Below, piece after piece: positions 11,768 through 23,452 of a stretch of 64,000 bases of DNA. How positions within the stretch are numbered: position 1 is the first letter of the stretch; the number at the start of each line of letters is the position of its first letter. The notes beneath the pieces are model-generated. The model ran no database searches. It was not told where the DNA came from and saw only the letters and a list, made by a program, of their open reading frames with translations. Source of the DNA: Nageia nagi (taxonomy: Eukaryota; Pinophyta); NCBI GenBank assembly GCA_050084985.1, contig JBITNC010000001.1, positions 159,464,001 to 159,528,000 of the forward strand, given 5' to 3'. Both the position numbers and the translations under genes were made by a program.

Positions 11768-13380
11768 GGGTAAGAGTTGCATGGCTGAACCAGACAACTT
11801 TCATGAAGTTTAGGTAGAATGTGATGTTTGGGATATCCTTGGTAATGAAGGGGTGCATAAGTATATCATGAATTTTCAAGGCCATGATCCTACTTTGAAA
11901 GACCACATGGTGAATAACTATGATAATGGATGGGTGACAATTAGAATAGTTCATGTCAATCTCTCCATGGAGGTAATTATGGAAGCCAATGTCTTGAGTC
12001 TTAAAGGGAACCTATTCAAATAAAACTCAAAGGTTAGGCTCAAGTAAGTTAGGAATTTTTTGGCCCTAGGGAATCATTGGTCAAAAAAGGACTAAAATTG
12101 ATCATGAGAGGTTCTCAATTCCATGGGATCGTGTTACCAAATTGGTGACCAAATATTTATGCTAGATAGCATGTATACTATCATTTTCAACTGTAACCTA
12201 GTTTTTGTTTATCTTTTCAAGTGGGGGGAGTAATTTTGTATATGTTTCCCTTTCTTTCTAGTAGAATCAATTCAACCCTCTATTATCAAGTCAAGGATAG
12301 GAAAGAAATCTGATTAAGACACTTGGGCCTTATCACTTTCCTCTATCAAAAATCCCTTATGGAAACCCCTAGGAAAAAAATCAATTTTAGTTAGGTTTTT
12401 GAAGGAAGTAGCTCTAGTAAATATATCCCCACAAAATATAGCAAGGGTAAGAAGAAATCCTATAGAAAAGAGCCTTAGAGTACTCCAAGTATAGCCAAAA
12501 AGAAGGAAAAATCAAAATAAAAATAGGATAGGCAAAAGGGGAAAATAATAGAGAAAGTTAGAGTTCCTAAAAAGCCCAAGAATAGTAATAAGAGCACTAT
12601 AGAATACACCACTTAAACTAGCCATAAAATGTCAACTAGATCCCAGAGCTCCAAAGGTAAAAATGTCAATCCCAAAGTTAACAAGGAGAATATTATGAAT
12701 ATTCAAGATGATAGCCACCCTTATGGCCCTTACTAAAAACTAGGAGAAAACCCCTACCCCTTCTCTAACTGAAGATTTTTTAGTCCATTAACTCCATAAT
12801 AGGAATATCAAAAGATCCATCAGAGCCATCATAACCTTTAGACAAAACCCCCAATCCTATCATGGATCCTATACCTCAGGCCACAAAAGAGACCCCTATG
12901 AAGAAAGTTGTGGATAACCATGCTAAACCTACTAAAAATAAGAAAGGAACTAAAGGTATTGAGTCTAATAACCTTGACTATATGAAGTCTTAGGGAATGT
13001 AAGTTATCCAGTCTGAGGAATGTAAAGCTATGCCTACCCTTATTAGTAGGTCTCAAGATGTACATTCTGATAGTGTGCCTCATAATATTCCATCATAGAC
13101 ATAAGAAAAGCCCAAGAAAAGTATAAATATGGAAGCAAATCAATCCAAAAAGGATGAAACCCCTACAAGAAGAGAAATGTATAGCAAATGCATAGCTTTG
13201 AAGCAAAAGAGAAGACCCCTAAGATTCTAAATATCAAACCTATGGCTTGGGTCCTAATAGACCAACCCATTCTAATAGATGATGCACTAGTATTGCGATT
13301 CAAAGCCCAAACTAGAGCTGAAGTAAAAAGGAAATAGAAGTAGGTTACCTCCCAAAAGGAAAAGGGGGCAAAATCTTAAT
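11768..13380 (+). pseudogene. Unrecognised long coding relic with lysine-rich C-terminus
   Basis: One plus-strand frame stays coherent for about 500 codons, broken only by scattered stops. Its N-terminal part reads VECDVWDILGNEGVHKYIMN, FQGHDPTLKDHMVNN and LSMEVIMEANVLSLKGNLF. A middle part reads MFPFLSSRINSTLYYQVKDR and LGLITFLYQKSLMETPRK. The tail is rich in Lys, Ser and Pro (KKKEKSK, KVRVPKKPKNSNKS). It looks like a folded N-terminal domain with a basic tail. I recall similar uncharacterised ORFs near plant retroelements but cannot name the family. It follows the LINE in the same orientation with no clear break, so it could belong to another element. No function is claimed. Confidence 0.5.
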
Positions 13381-15017
13381 TAACTAGTATGTTTTAAGTT
13401 GTGCTCACTAGTAGAATATAGTATGTATTGTAGTTCAATAGATATTTTGGTAAAGTTCTAAAGTTTTTTAGCTCTTATTTATCCTTTTTTTGACTACTAG
13501 TAAGTATATTTGGGTAGCGGCTTCAATTTTATGAAACCATTTTGTGATCGATTTTGGGGACATAGCTTAAAACTCATGTTTTTATAATATAATTTGCCCT
13601 TTATTATCACTCAAAGTTTATATGTGCAAAATCAAGGGCATTATATAATGCTTTAGTTTCTACAAGGCATATGTCAACATTGCCATCAATTGTATTCATT
13701 CCTTCAATAATGAGTATAAGAATGATGTTCATTTGATCATATATAAAAACATCAAATGATATCTCTTTACAAATATACCTAAGATTTATTTATCCATAAA
13801 TATTCATGCTTCATTTCAAATTTGTAGACAAGATTCGAAGAGAAGAATAATTTATTACCTACATTCATGGAAAGGCATGCATACAAATTTTGGAAAATAA
13901 TAATGAAGAGCATGATTCTTACTTCCTATAGAAATAGGCCAAGCTAATTAGAATATATTAGGAATTAAATTCTTTGTTGTCATAATTATATATTGGAGTA
14001 TTACTACATGACCCAAGTTGGCTATGGCCATTATGAACACTTTGATTATATATTCATAGATGTAGGAGATTAAATAGTTAGTTAGTAATTGTTGTATTTG
14101 AATGAAACTATTTTGAGTTGAAGAATTTTTTTTTACCTTTTGGTTTACAAAATGGAATATGGTTTGCATATTTTATCATTAAGTGATTGAGTTCATAATC
14201 CATTTGGAAACCTAAATAGAAAGCCTATAGGAAGGCCCCCTTGTGTCATGAAGGCATAGTTTTCATAAAGGGCATATTCTTCAAACTCTCTAGGTTCTTT
14301 TATTATTTGCATTTTTCTTGGTAGGTCTATATTATCTTTCATTATAGCTAGTTTCGTATGTCATTTACATTTCTTGGTAAATTTCTATTATCTTTTATTT
14401 TTTTATGGTTTTTTATTTGATTGAGTTATTTTCCATCATTTTGTAGTACATTTTAGAATAATTAGTAGATCTATTTATTGTAGTTTAATTTGTAAAATTA
14501 GTATATTACCATTCTATATTTTGGAAAATGAAGTCCTCCCTTCACTCTAGTATGAACATATAAATCATAATAAAAAATAAAATAGGGATTCTTATGCACA
14601 TATAATTCCGTAGATGTCATAAGTCTATCTTCTTGAATTGAAATTGATAATACCCATCATCTTTATATTTTTGCCAAAGAAATTCCATAAATAACCATCC
14701 TCTCTTATATGATACAATTATACAAAACAATATAGGGTTAAAATTGATATTTACCATGTTTATTTTCCATGTGCAATTTTGATAGGAGTAGCTCATGTAG
14801 TATCTTATCCCAAATATGAAAAAATTATAAAACTTGGGATAGGAGGTGATATTCAATAATCCTAATAGTTACTATATATTTCTTTGACATACCTAAAAGA
14901 AACATTTGAACACATGGCCTCTCCATATGTAGAAACCCCATAACAAACAAAATTTTCCTATTTTGAATCTTTAAAATCCTTCCATTCTTAATCAAATTTT
15001 GTTGGACTCAATTTTTT
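13381..15017. other. Non-coding, AT-rich; nothing recognised
   Basis: I see no domain motif on either strand. Because the 16.8-kb insertion interrupts a gypsy gag on its other side (31810 onward), this stretch is where the 5' LTR and leader of that older element would be expected. I could not confirm this from motifs. Confidence 0.3.
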
Positions 15018-15022
15018 AGAAT
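15018..15022. repeat. Target site duplication AGAAT, left copy
   Basis: AGAAT directly precedes the TG that starts the left LTR and matches 31795-31799 after the right LTR. Five bases is the usual length for gypsy integrases. Confidence 0.85.
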
Positions 15023-16741
15023 TGTTCCAAATAAAAGTAACCCCTTTTAGGATCAGTTGAATCTGAATATTTAACTAGTATGTGTAGGCTAGATAAGACC
15101 CTATAAGTACAAACTACAAAATAAACTTGATTAAAACCCTTAAGGAGGCTTATTCAAGCCATCCTTTCAAATCAAAAGTTGAAATGATCATAGTGTAACC
15201 AGCTCAAGGTGATGTTAAGAAACACCAAAGATTACCAGATAATGTCATTTTTTGATGATGGTACCTAATGTAGCTGTCTGGATCTCAAAATGATGCCAAA
15301 TTATTTTTGATAACAAAATAGGATGATTATGGATGTTTCTAAAATGTAGGGGCATTTCTCTATCAAAACATAGGGACCCTAGGCATTTTGTAACCTGTAA
15401 ACACAGAAGACTAGATTTGAAAGTTAGTACGCATGATAGGATGAGATAAGCCCATTGTAGAAATAGAACATGAAAATAAGTTTGAGAAATGTGATGGGTA
15501 TGTATTTGGTATGATGAGAGGAACAAATCTTGAAATGAATAATTTCTAGCTTGCCCCAAGACCAATGCTTACCAATCACTATTACCAAATGCTCGTGAGA
15601 GATTGTTAGATATAGTAGCTTTGAAATTTGTCACTTCCAAGACTCACGAATCAACAAATTTGAAGCTCAATGTATGCACTAGTTTCTAGCCTCAAAATGG
15701 AGATAGAAGCCTACTTAAATAGATTTCTAAGACATGCTAAATAACCAATCTAGAATCCATATGAATTTCAAACTAAAAAAATGGTTGTTTCTTGATTAAT
15801 CTTTGATTGAATTCAAACTAGATTTGATTGGAGACAAATTGGAGACACATCCATTCAATTTACTTATCTTTTATTTGCTGAGCATATTTGGAGCATAACT
15901 AGTGAGTCATCAATCAATGACTTGAGTTTCAGATTTTCTATTTTCCTGCTAGATGATTCATCAATTACATACCAAGGTTAGGTTAAAATTTGTCCAGCTA
16001 TTTTCTTGCAAAATAGACAACAAAATAATTAGTCATATTAATGTGACCAATATTAATAAAACATTAAAATATTTTGATAATACAAAGTAAATGATCAAAT
16101 ATAATTAACATGACTAATGTTAATTAATTTTAAGCATAAATAGGCTAAGATCAAAATCATAAATAACACAACTAATGTTAATTATAATTTTTAAATAAAT
16201 GACTATGGTCTAAAGTACAATAAATATGACTAAATTTGATTGCACTTTAATAAAAAAATGATTATGATCAAAAATATATTTAATATGACTAATATTAATT
16301 ATCTTTCCCAAATGACTATGATCGAAATGCAATAAAAATGACTAAGTTTAATTGCAATTCCCAAATGATTATGATCGAAAATACATTAAACATGACCAAG
16401 TTTAATTGTATTTTCCAAAATAAATGACTATGATTGAAACACAATAAACATGACTAAGTTAATTGCAATTTCCCAAGCAAATGATTATGATCAAAACACA
16501 ATAAACATGACTAAGTTAATTGCAATTTTCAAAATAAATGCCTATGATTGAAAATACATTAAACATGACTAAGTTAAAATGCATTTTCCAAAATATATGA
16601 CTATGATAAATAGGTATTCAATAATTGATAATTTATAAAGCATCATAAAATATGATCAAATTAACTAAATAATCAAGCATGCTAGTGATAAAAAGGTGTT
16701 ATGCCAAATGTAGCACATGGTGCTAAATTTGAGTGTCTACA
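15023..16741 (-). repeat. 3' LTR of element 2 (1719 bp)
   Basis: It begins TGTTCC and ends GTCTACA on the plus strand, so both TG and CA ends survive. Long stretches match 30245-31794, for example GACCCTATAAG near 15093 and GGTGCTAAATTTGAGTGTCT near 16720. It is 169 bp longer than the other LTR because it holds about three more units of the internal 57-bp repeat. Confidence 0.92.
16030..16610. repeat. 57-bp tandem repeats inside the 3' LTR, about 10 units
   Basis: The word AACATGACTAAGTTAATTGC and variants recur every ~57 bases, near 16049, 16109, 16167, 16228, 16286, 16337, 16391, 16448, 16505 and 16562. Each unit also holds AATGATTATGATC. The other LTR has about seven units. In a gypsy LTR such repeats lie in the promoter-bearing U3 or in R, but I see no clear TATA box that would place them. 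Confidence 0.85.
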
Positions 16742-16755
16742 TTTTGCCCCTTTTT
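16742..16755 (-). other. Polypurine tract of element 2
   Basis: The minus strand reads AAAAAGGGGCAAAA directly before the LTR start TGTAGACACTC. This is the expected place for the primer of plus-strand synthesis and confirms the minus orientation of the element. Confidence 0.8.
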
Positions 16756-17639
16756 GATTTATGTTTTGTATAGGTTAAATGCAATGCAAAAACCTAATTT
16801 TGATCTAAATTATATGGATGTAATATGATGGATAACTGATCCAAGTGATATGTGTGATCCCCCTCAAATGTATTTGCAAAAAAACAAGGAAGACAGGGAT
16901 ACATTTGACAATGAAAGTCTAGGTAAGGTGAAAAAGAGACAAAATGTGATCATGTTTCAAAAATGTGTCCACATTCCAAAAATACAATTGCATTTGCAAA
17001 AGGTGGTTGCATTTCCAAAATACAATGACATTTTTGGTATCATCAAAAATGTGGTTGCATTTCTAATAGGGTATCTATAAAAAGATAAACCTAGTGCTGA
17101 CTTGGCTTATTTTCATTTGTGCATTCTAGCTGATGGAGCTCTGAACGTACCATATCCTCATATTTCTTGGATAATTTGCTGAAATGGCATAGAGACCCCA
17201 CTACTAGAATAGGTCACGGGCCCTATAGGTTGGTGCTAAATCCTAATCTTGCACTTAATTATTTTTTTTTATGTTAACTAATTACAAAATTAGGACAAGT
17301 AGGGAAAACAAACACATCAAGGGTAAAATAAATGAAAATTGGATAAAATGAACCATAAAAGGGGTAGAATACTAGAGAAAACATAGAAGAGTAGATAAAA
17401 TATGAAAAATGAGGAATCTAGAAGCAAATCAGACTTAAATAGGAGCAAAAATTGGAAACATGGCTCTTAGAAACATAGGGGGTCCCTCATTTTGCAAAGG
17501 TTGAAAAAGAAAATTTCTTGACCCTCGGTGTTTCTAACAAAAATGGGTTTTTTTTACATTTTGGATAATTTGATGAGAGGGTAGAAATGCACCATCAATT
17601 CAGGTCCATCTAGGATATGCTTCAATAGATAATGAGTAA
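16756..17639. other. Non-coding part of the 3' internal region
   Basis: It lies between the polypurine tract and the antisense PMD relic. A 76-codon plus-strand frame at 16850-17080 is low in complexity (repeated KVVAFPKYN-like words) and probably not a gene. No known domain was seen. Confidence 0.35.
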
Positions 17640-18620
17640 TGAGGACTAGGAATGGCTCTTTGTAATCAGGATTGGTTACATTAGGATGATGGATCCCATC
17701 ACTTGCAATAGTGGATATGTGATAGCATTGGTGGAGAGGTGGTACACCTCCACCAATGCCTTCATCCTACCCATGAGAGAGTGCATGATCACTCTTAAGG
17801 ATATTTGGTAGACATTCAAGATCCCACTAGAAGGAGATCCCATGATTGAGATAGAAGTAGATGGTGGCTAACAGGCGATGGTGGCAAGGTTGACTAGAGT
17901 AGATTGGTGGCATATTTGATGGGGGATGGGGGGATTTAACTACAAGGCCACCTATATGAGGCATGATTAGTATTTGCAATGGTGATCATCACCACTCACA
18001 TCTACCTAGACTCTTTTGAGGTGTTCTTCCCCTAGAAGCTATGCAATATGCTTCAACAGATGCACAAGGAGGGGATAGTTTTTGCATGGGGACTAGCATT
18101 GCTAGTGCTAGTGTACAAAATGTTGGATGATATTTGATTGAGGTGATGATGAGGGATGGCATGCTCCCTTCTCCTATAGATCTGAGGATAGGAGCATATT
18201 CAAGTATGTAGGCTAGCAAGGCTATCATACGATATCCACATAGAGGTGGATGCAGGCATAGAGGCACCCTATGCCCTAAGATGGGGTAGGGATTATGAGC
18301 CTAAGAGATGGCATCCCCACATTGGGTACCTGACATTCTATAGATTAGTGGTCATATGGATGGGGCCATAGGACTTTATCTAGAGGCATTACCTAAATGG
18401 GTTGATGTGGGTAGAGGATGGATTGCATATGGGTTGGATTTTGAGATCCAAGTAGGTCAAGACTCAATGGGAAGAGGTAGAGTTGATCTATTTCAATTGG
18501 GTGCTATGAAAGGTAAGGTTGAAATAGGATGTGCCTAGGGAACCTATCCTATATAATAAGTTGAGGTTGGATGGGCTACCAATAATAGTATGTAGAGGTG
18601 GGATCAGATCTGGATCCCCT
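17640..18620 (+). pseudogene. Plant mobile domain (PMD, MAIN/MAIL1-like) pseudogene, antisense within element 2
   Basis: The plus strand reads WLFVIRIGYIRMMDP, ALVERWYTSTNAFILPMREC and MITLKDIW with PLEGDP after one stop. This matches the PMD start (ALVERWRPETHTF..., TLEDV..LLGLPIDG). After a frameshift near 18000 comes FAWGLALLVLVYKML, the usual helix with SWG..LA.LYR. Then follow YEPKRWHPHIGYLTFYR, stopped WRPYLNGL-like and WEEVELIYFNW segments and VPREP, matching the PMD end. So nearly the whole domain can be traced. PMD proteins silence transposons in Arabidopsis (MAIN, MAIL1) and are also carried by plant transposons. This copy has at least ten stops. It lies opposite to gag-pol, between integrase and the 3' LTR, and was probably captured by the element. 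Confidence 0.78.
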
Positions 18621-18687
18621 AGCTATGATCTCCAAGGTGAGAGATACAAGTACTACACCTACATATGATTAGTATTGAGTGGGATAG

Positions 18688-18888
18688 TTGGCAATAGTGG
18701 CTCCCCCATCAGGTGGGGATGGGGGTGTGGTAGTGGTAATGGCAAGGGTAGTACATGGAGGGGATGGTGGTGACAAAGATGGTGATGAAGGTGGTGGATG
18801 GGATGGAGGAGATAGTGGGGATGAAGGAGATGGTGGGGATAATGGAAGAGATCAAGGTTGGGGGATGGGGTACGGTAGGGAGGACTAG
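18688..18888 (+). pseudogene. Gly/Asp-rich tail downstream of the PMD relic
   Basis: A 66-codon open frame is made almost entirely of Gly, Asp, Val and Ala, with repeated GGDGGD and DGDEGGG words. It follows the PMD relic on the same strand, after a gap with one or more frameshifts. It may be a low-complexity tail of the same protein, or chance translation of GGTGGTGAT-type repeats. No domain is recognised. Confidence 0.35.
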
Positions 18889-19139
18889 GTAATTAAAACT
18901 ATAGTGATGGGTAGACTTATCATCATAGGGAGGTGAACAAGAGAGTTATGGCCTATGAGGAGGAGTTTGGGTAGATTTGAAATCAAATCCTAGATATATC
19001 AATGCGATCAAGGATAAGGACTAGCCGAGGTAATCATAAGATCACCACAACATCGTAAGGTTCACATTATCATATGAGGTAGTCGAGTCGATCACACCAC
19101 CACTCCTCTCGACCTTCAAGTTCTCACAATTCAAGGAGG

Positions 19140-19480
19140 CATGGATGAGATGGATATGCAAATTTATGATGTATGATATGTACTATATGATGGATGATGT
19201 ACACATGTATTTTTTAATGTCCAGGAGGCCATTTTTAATATAGATGCCCATGTTTTGATGCATGTTCAAGTGTTATATGTGATGCCTATGTGGATGCAAT
19301 GGATAGTTTAGATGCATGTTGTAGGTGTATTTTTATGATATAGAATATTTTATGATGGATGCAATGCATGTTGTAGATGTATGCTCTAGGTTTATTGTAT
19401 GATTGAGACTATGTTTATATGTATGCAATGCATATTTTGATGTTGATGATCTATGTTATTATATGAAAATGCAATATTCT
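19140..19480. repeat. Degenerate repeats rich in GATGCATGTTGTAGATGTAT
   Basis: Words such as GATGCATGTT, TGTAGATGTAT, TATGATGGATG and GATGCAATGCAT recur many times without a fixed period. No coding signal. It lies downstream of the PMD relic, inside the long 3' region of element 2. Confidence 0.6.
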
Positions 19481-21660
19481 AAGTTTAAATGTTTGTTTAT
19501 ATGTGCATGGAAAAATGAAAATGTATGGATAATCACATTTAAAAGTAAACAATCTTTATAAAAAGAAAAATAAAAAGTAATAATTAAAAGATAATGATAG
19601 TAAGATTAGACTAAAGTGGTAAAAAGGTGATAAAACTTGTATAAACATAAAAACAAGGATAATAATAATAAAAAGATCATTGTAAAATAATCAATTAACA
19701 AATGTAATGAAAATTATAAATAAGACATGTGAGAAAGATAACAAGATAAAATAGATAACAAAATAGTAAAAAGATAATAAGACAATAAAGTCGTGAAACA
19801 AGTAAGTAAGATAATAAAAAAATGACAAGTAAAAGATTAAAAAAGATAAAAAGAAGATAAATAAAATGGAAAAATAATAAGATAAAAGGTTAACAAGTCT
19901 CACAAACAAGTGAGAATACACCAAATTAATGAGCAAATGTATGATCAATTTATGAAAAGAAGAGGGCTAAAAAGCCACACTAGAAAAAATGGAAACATGT
20001 CATAACCACATATTTACAAACTCAATTGAAGTCAACAACAATAATATGTAAAAATAAGGACTCAAAAGGTATGCACAAATGCTATTACAATGGACCAAAA
20101 TAAAACTTTGACAATTTTAACACTTATGAAAGAGTGAAAAATGATCAACTTTGACACTAAAAAATAAGCAACCATCATGTCATTTTAACAAACAAATTTT
20201 GCGATATGATAGACAACTAAAAAATCTAAGTGCTAGAAAAAATGGCTCAAGAAATGGAGCTCGTTTGACCTATTTTCAAAGTGAAAACTAAAACCAATTT
20301 AAATGTGCAAAAAGTTATACTGCTCACTGAAAGTGCACCTTTACAAGTAGCTTTGAAAATAGCTTGTAAAAATTGATCAAATAATAAAATTAGGTTACAA
20401 AACTTGACATTCCAATTACATTCACATCAATTGAGGATTAGAAAAAGATAGATCAAGAAACAAGCAATATTTGATACTCCAAAATGAAAAATCAATTAGC
20501 CAACTTTTAAAAGGGTCAAATTTCAGGACTTTTGGTCCTAAAACAAAATGGTCTTGAAAATGGTTACAAAATGAGCCAAAAAGACTTGCTAAGGTACGAT
20601 AAGACATAACAAGACATAATAAGATCTAAAGTAAAGGAAGAATGAGCAAATGACACAAATCAACATAGGTTGAAAAAGTGCACAAAGTGGCCAACTTTGG
20701 GAGGTGAAAGTAAATACAAGGGTAATAAAAACATAATGAAACCTATGGAATATGACTGTATTGAGAACTGTGGATCAAACAAAATAAGTTGCAAAGGAAA
20801 CCAATATGGTTAAGTGAGTTTTTGAAGGTCAAATGAAAGCAAAAAAGTTCAAAGTAAGAAAGGGGAAAAAGTGCAAAGTTTGTCAAAACAAGATAAAATG
20901 ACTTAGAAATCAACATAAGTAGACATAAAAGAGATTAAATAACATCACAAAACAATGAGGGGATAAAATAAAAGTGAAAATTGATTTGGGACCGACTTAC
21001 ATCTTAATGTGTAGAATGAGCTCTTTTGCCACGTAATTTCAAATATTGCTAAGCAATGTCATTCAACGGCCCCAACATATGAATGCAATGATGAAGGATG
21101 GAGGACTATTATTGTGGCAAGACAAAAATGACATGATGCATAGAGAAGATAGAAAAAGATCGAGTTCCATATTAATGTGTAGGACATGTAATAGCTCCAT
21201 ACTGGACTAGGTAGAAGAGATTCATCCAATGGTCAATGTCATGATGGTGATATATACATAGTAAATGGTGACCAAGCAAATATAAGAAGACATAACTAGA
21301 CTAAGTGTAGATAGGAGATGAGTGACTTGTGTTTCCCATGCACCCAAAAAAGGCAAGATGACATTAAAAAGTAGGAGAACATTAAGTATCGACTCCAAAT
21401 GTAATGATCTAAAGTGATGATACAAGATAAGTGATAAATGAAAAAGAATCTTGAACTACTTGTTATAGTTCTTGAAAACTTTTTCATAATGCCAAGATAG
21501 ACAAAGGGAGGATTATGATTGAAGGACATGCTATGCAAGAATTTTTTTGAAATATATATATATATTATGCTTATAAAATATTTTAATTTTTTTTGGTATT
21601 TTCTAATTTTTTTATTATTTTTGGCAAAATATTTTTAAAATATTTGAAGGTTGATTGTGA
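19481..21660. other. A-rich non-coding end of the internal region after integrase
   Basis: The plus strand is very A-rich at 19550-19900 (AAAAAGATAATAAGA-like words) and remains AT-rich to the integrase end. Minus-strand open frames such as 19691-19948 are just translations of the T-rich strand. No domain is seen on either strand. Confidence 0.5.
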
Positions 21661-21663
21661 TGT

Positions 21664-22890
21664 CTAGGTATAGAAAGGAAAAAGGTGGATGATGTTGATT
21701 GGTTCAAGATCTTCAACACCATCCAAGGTTGCCAATTTGTATGCTCTAGAACCATATTTCCTCATAACAATGTAAAGACCCAACCACTTAGGCACAAAAT
21801 TTCTTTTTCCTACTCTTGGTTGACTTGTAATTTGCTTGTTCTCCTTTAATACAAGGTTACTAACTTCAAATTCATGAGAATGCACTCTTTTATTATAAAA
21901 TCTTTTGATGTGTTCTTGGTAAAACCTCAAATGCTATAATGCATTGATGCATTTCTCATCTAGTAAATCAAGCTAGGCAAGCTGATATTGCCTGTAGGTA
22001 ATATCATCCATAAAGTGCTATAGAGAAACACGAAGAGATGGGATTTCAAGTTCAATAGGTAAAACAACTTTAGCATCATAGCCAAGTGAAAAGGGTGTGG
22101 CACCAGTAGGTGTCTGAATGCTTGTTCTATAAGCCCACAATGCATAGGAAAGTTTGGTATGCCAATACCTTTATGAGTCTCCAACAAATTTTTGAAGTGC
22201 TTTAACAATAGTGTTATTAGAAGCTTTAGTTTTTCCATTGGCTTGAGGGTAATAAGGTGTGGAGAAACTTAATTGGATATGGTATTTGTCACACAAGGCT
22301 TGAACATCCTTAGTTTTAAAAGGAAGTCCATTATCCATGATTAATTTAGAAGGGATTACAAATATACAAATAAGGTTGGTCTCAATGAAATCCATAATTT
22401 TAAGTGCTTTAATTTCAATCAAGGGCATGACTTCTATCCATTTAGTGAAGTACTCTATGGCAGTGATTATAAATTTATGTCCTTGTGAAGAATGGGGATA
22501 CACTTAGCCAACAAGGTCCAAACCCCATTATGAAAAGGGCCATATGGTTGCAACGGGTTGCAAGTATTGAGAGGGTAAGTGTTGAAGGTTTGCAAATTGT
22601 TGGCACTTAATGCATTTAAGAATGTAGGAAACACAATCTATTTCAAGTGTTGGAAAAAAGTATCCCATTCTCAACAAATGTTTGGTAATTGCTATGTCAC
22701 TAAAGTGGCCACCAAATGTACCATCATGTGCTTGTGATAATGCAAGGGGAATTTCATTAGGTTCAAGACATCTTAAAAGGATGCCTTTATAGCCTCTTTT
22801 ATATGAGATATCCCCCAACAAGATATATTTAGCACATTTTCATTTAAAACATCTTCTATCAATTTTAGTCATATCTTGGGGACAAATTCC
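21664..22890 (-). pseudogene. Integrase of element 2, broken and with catalytic changes
   Basis: From 22821 downward the minus strand reads an HHCC zinc-finger region (ALSQAHDGTFGGHFSDIAI, then CIKCQQF). The catalytic core follows from 22503: HKFIITAIEYFTKWIEVM, SKLIMDNGLPFK and PQANGKTKASNNTI. The first Asp of the triad reads Glu (AIEYF where ATDYF is usual), the second Asp stays, and the Glu has become Lys (GKTKASN for GQAEASN). The C-terminal part at 21664-21930 reads LVLKENKQIT, FVPKWLGLYIVMRKYGSRAY and LDGVEDLEPINIIHL, with no chromodomain. The frame shifts near 22200 and 21950. Confidence 0.88.
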
Positions 22891-23029
22891 AAGCTTGAGA
22901 AAATATTTTACAAGAGTATACCAAGGATTAACATTGTCAACTTCAATTTGATTAATGGTGGTTCCAATAATGTAAGAAGGGTTATGCAATGTGGTGATAT
23001 GGATAATGAGTTTGTCTTGATTTTCTTAG

Positions 23030-23435
23030 GAGGGAATGAGGGAACCCAATGAAGCCATGGTGTTTGCAAATCTATTGGTGGATCTTGGAGAGGATTCAAT
23101 GGTGTACTTATCAAACTTTAGGAGGAGTTGATAAACAACAAATTTATACTTTTTAAGGATCTCATTATGGCATTGATAAGTTCCAAGGACTTGGTTTACA
23201 ATAAGTTAGGAATCACCAATGATTTTAATGGTTTTCAAATTTAGTTTAATTGTAGTTTGAAGACCAAGGACAAGGGCCTCATATTCAACCATGTTATTAG
23301 TGCAAGAAAATTTGAGTTTAAAATACAAAGGATTGATGCTTCTTGAGGTGTAATAAAAAAATACCTACACCCCCCCTTGTTTGCATTTAGAACAATCAAA
23401 GAAGAGGGTGATATCAAAGTCCTCTTCTTTGGTGT
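23030..23435 (-). pseudogene. Plant-type (archaeal-like) RNase H of element 2, after the first RNase H
   Basis: The minus strand reads LFFDCSKCKQGG near 23420, then, across frameshifts, a NNMVEYEALVLGLQ-like segment near 23290 and IKIIGDSxLIVNQVLGTYQC near 23220-23165. A RSTNRFANTMASLGS stretch near 23060 matches the conserved N..ADALA end. Here the domain follows the first RNase H and precedes integrase, the opposite of the order in the element at 541-6343. Several stops and at least one frameshift are present. Confidence 0.75.
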
Positions 23436-23452
23436 TAACAAATTCCTCATCT

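Noticed and set aside
12838-13083. 81-codon minus-strand frame, Arg/His/Phe-rich
   Set aside because: It lies opposite the coherent lysine-rich plus-strand frame at 11768-13380.
17989-18267. 92-codon minus-strand frame
   Set aside because: It is the shadow of the plus-strand PMD relic, whose motifs are clear on the other strand.
19691-19948. 85-codon minus-strand frame rich in Leu, Phe and Tyr that looks like membrane segments
   Set aside because: It translates a T-rich strand of low-complexity DNA; any such strand gives hydrophobic codons.
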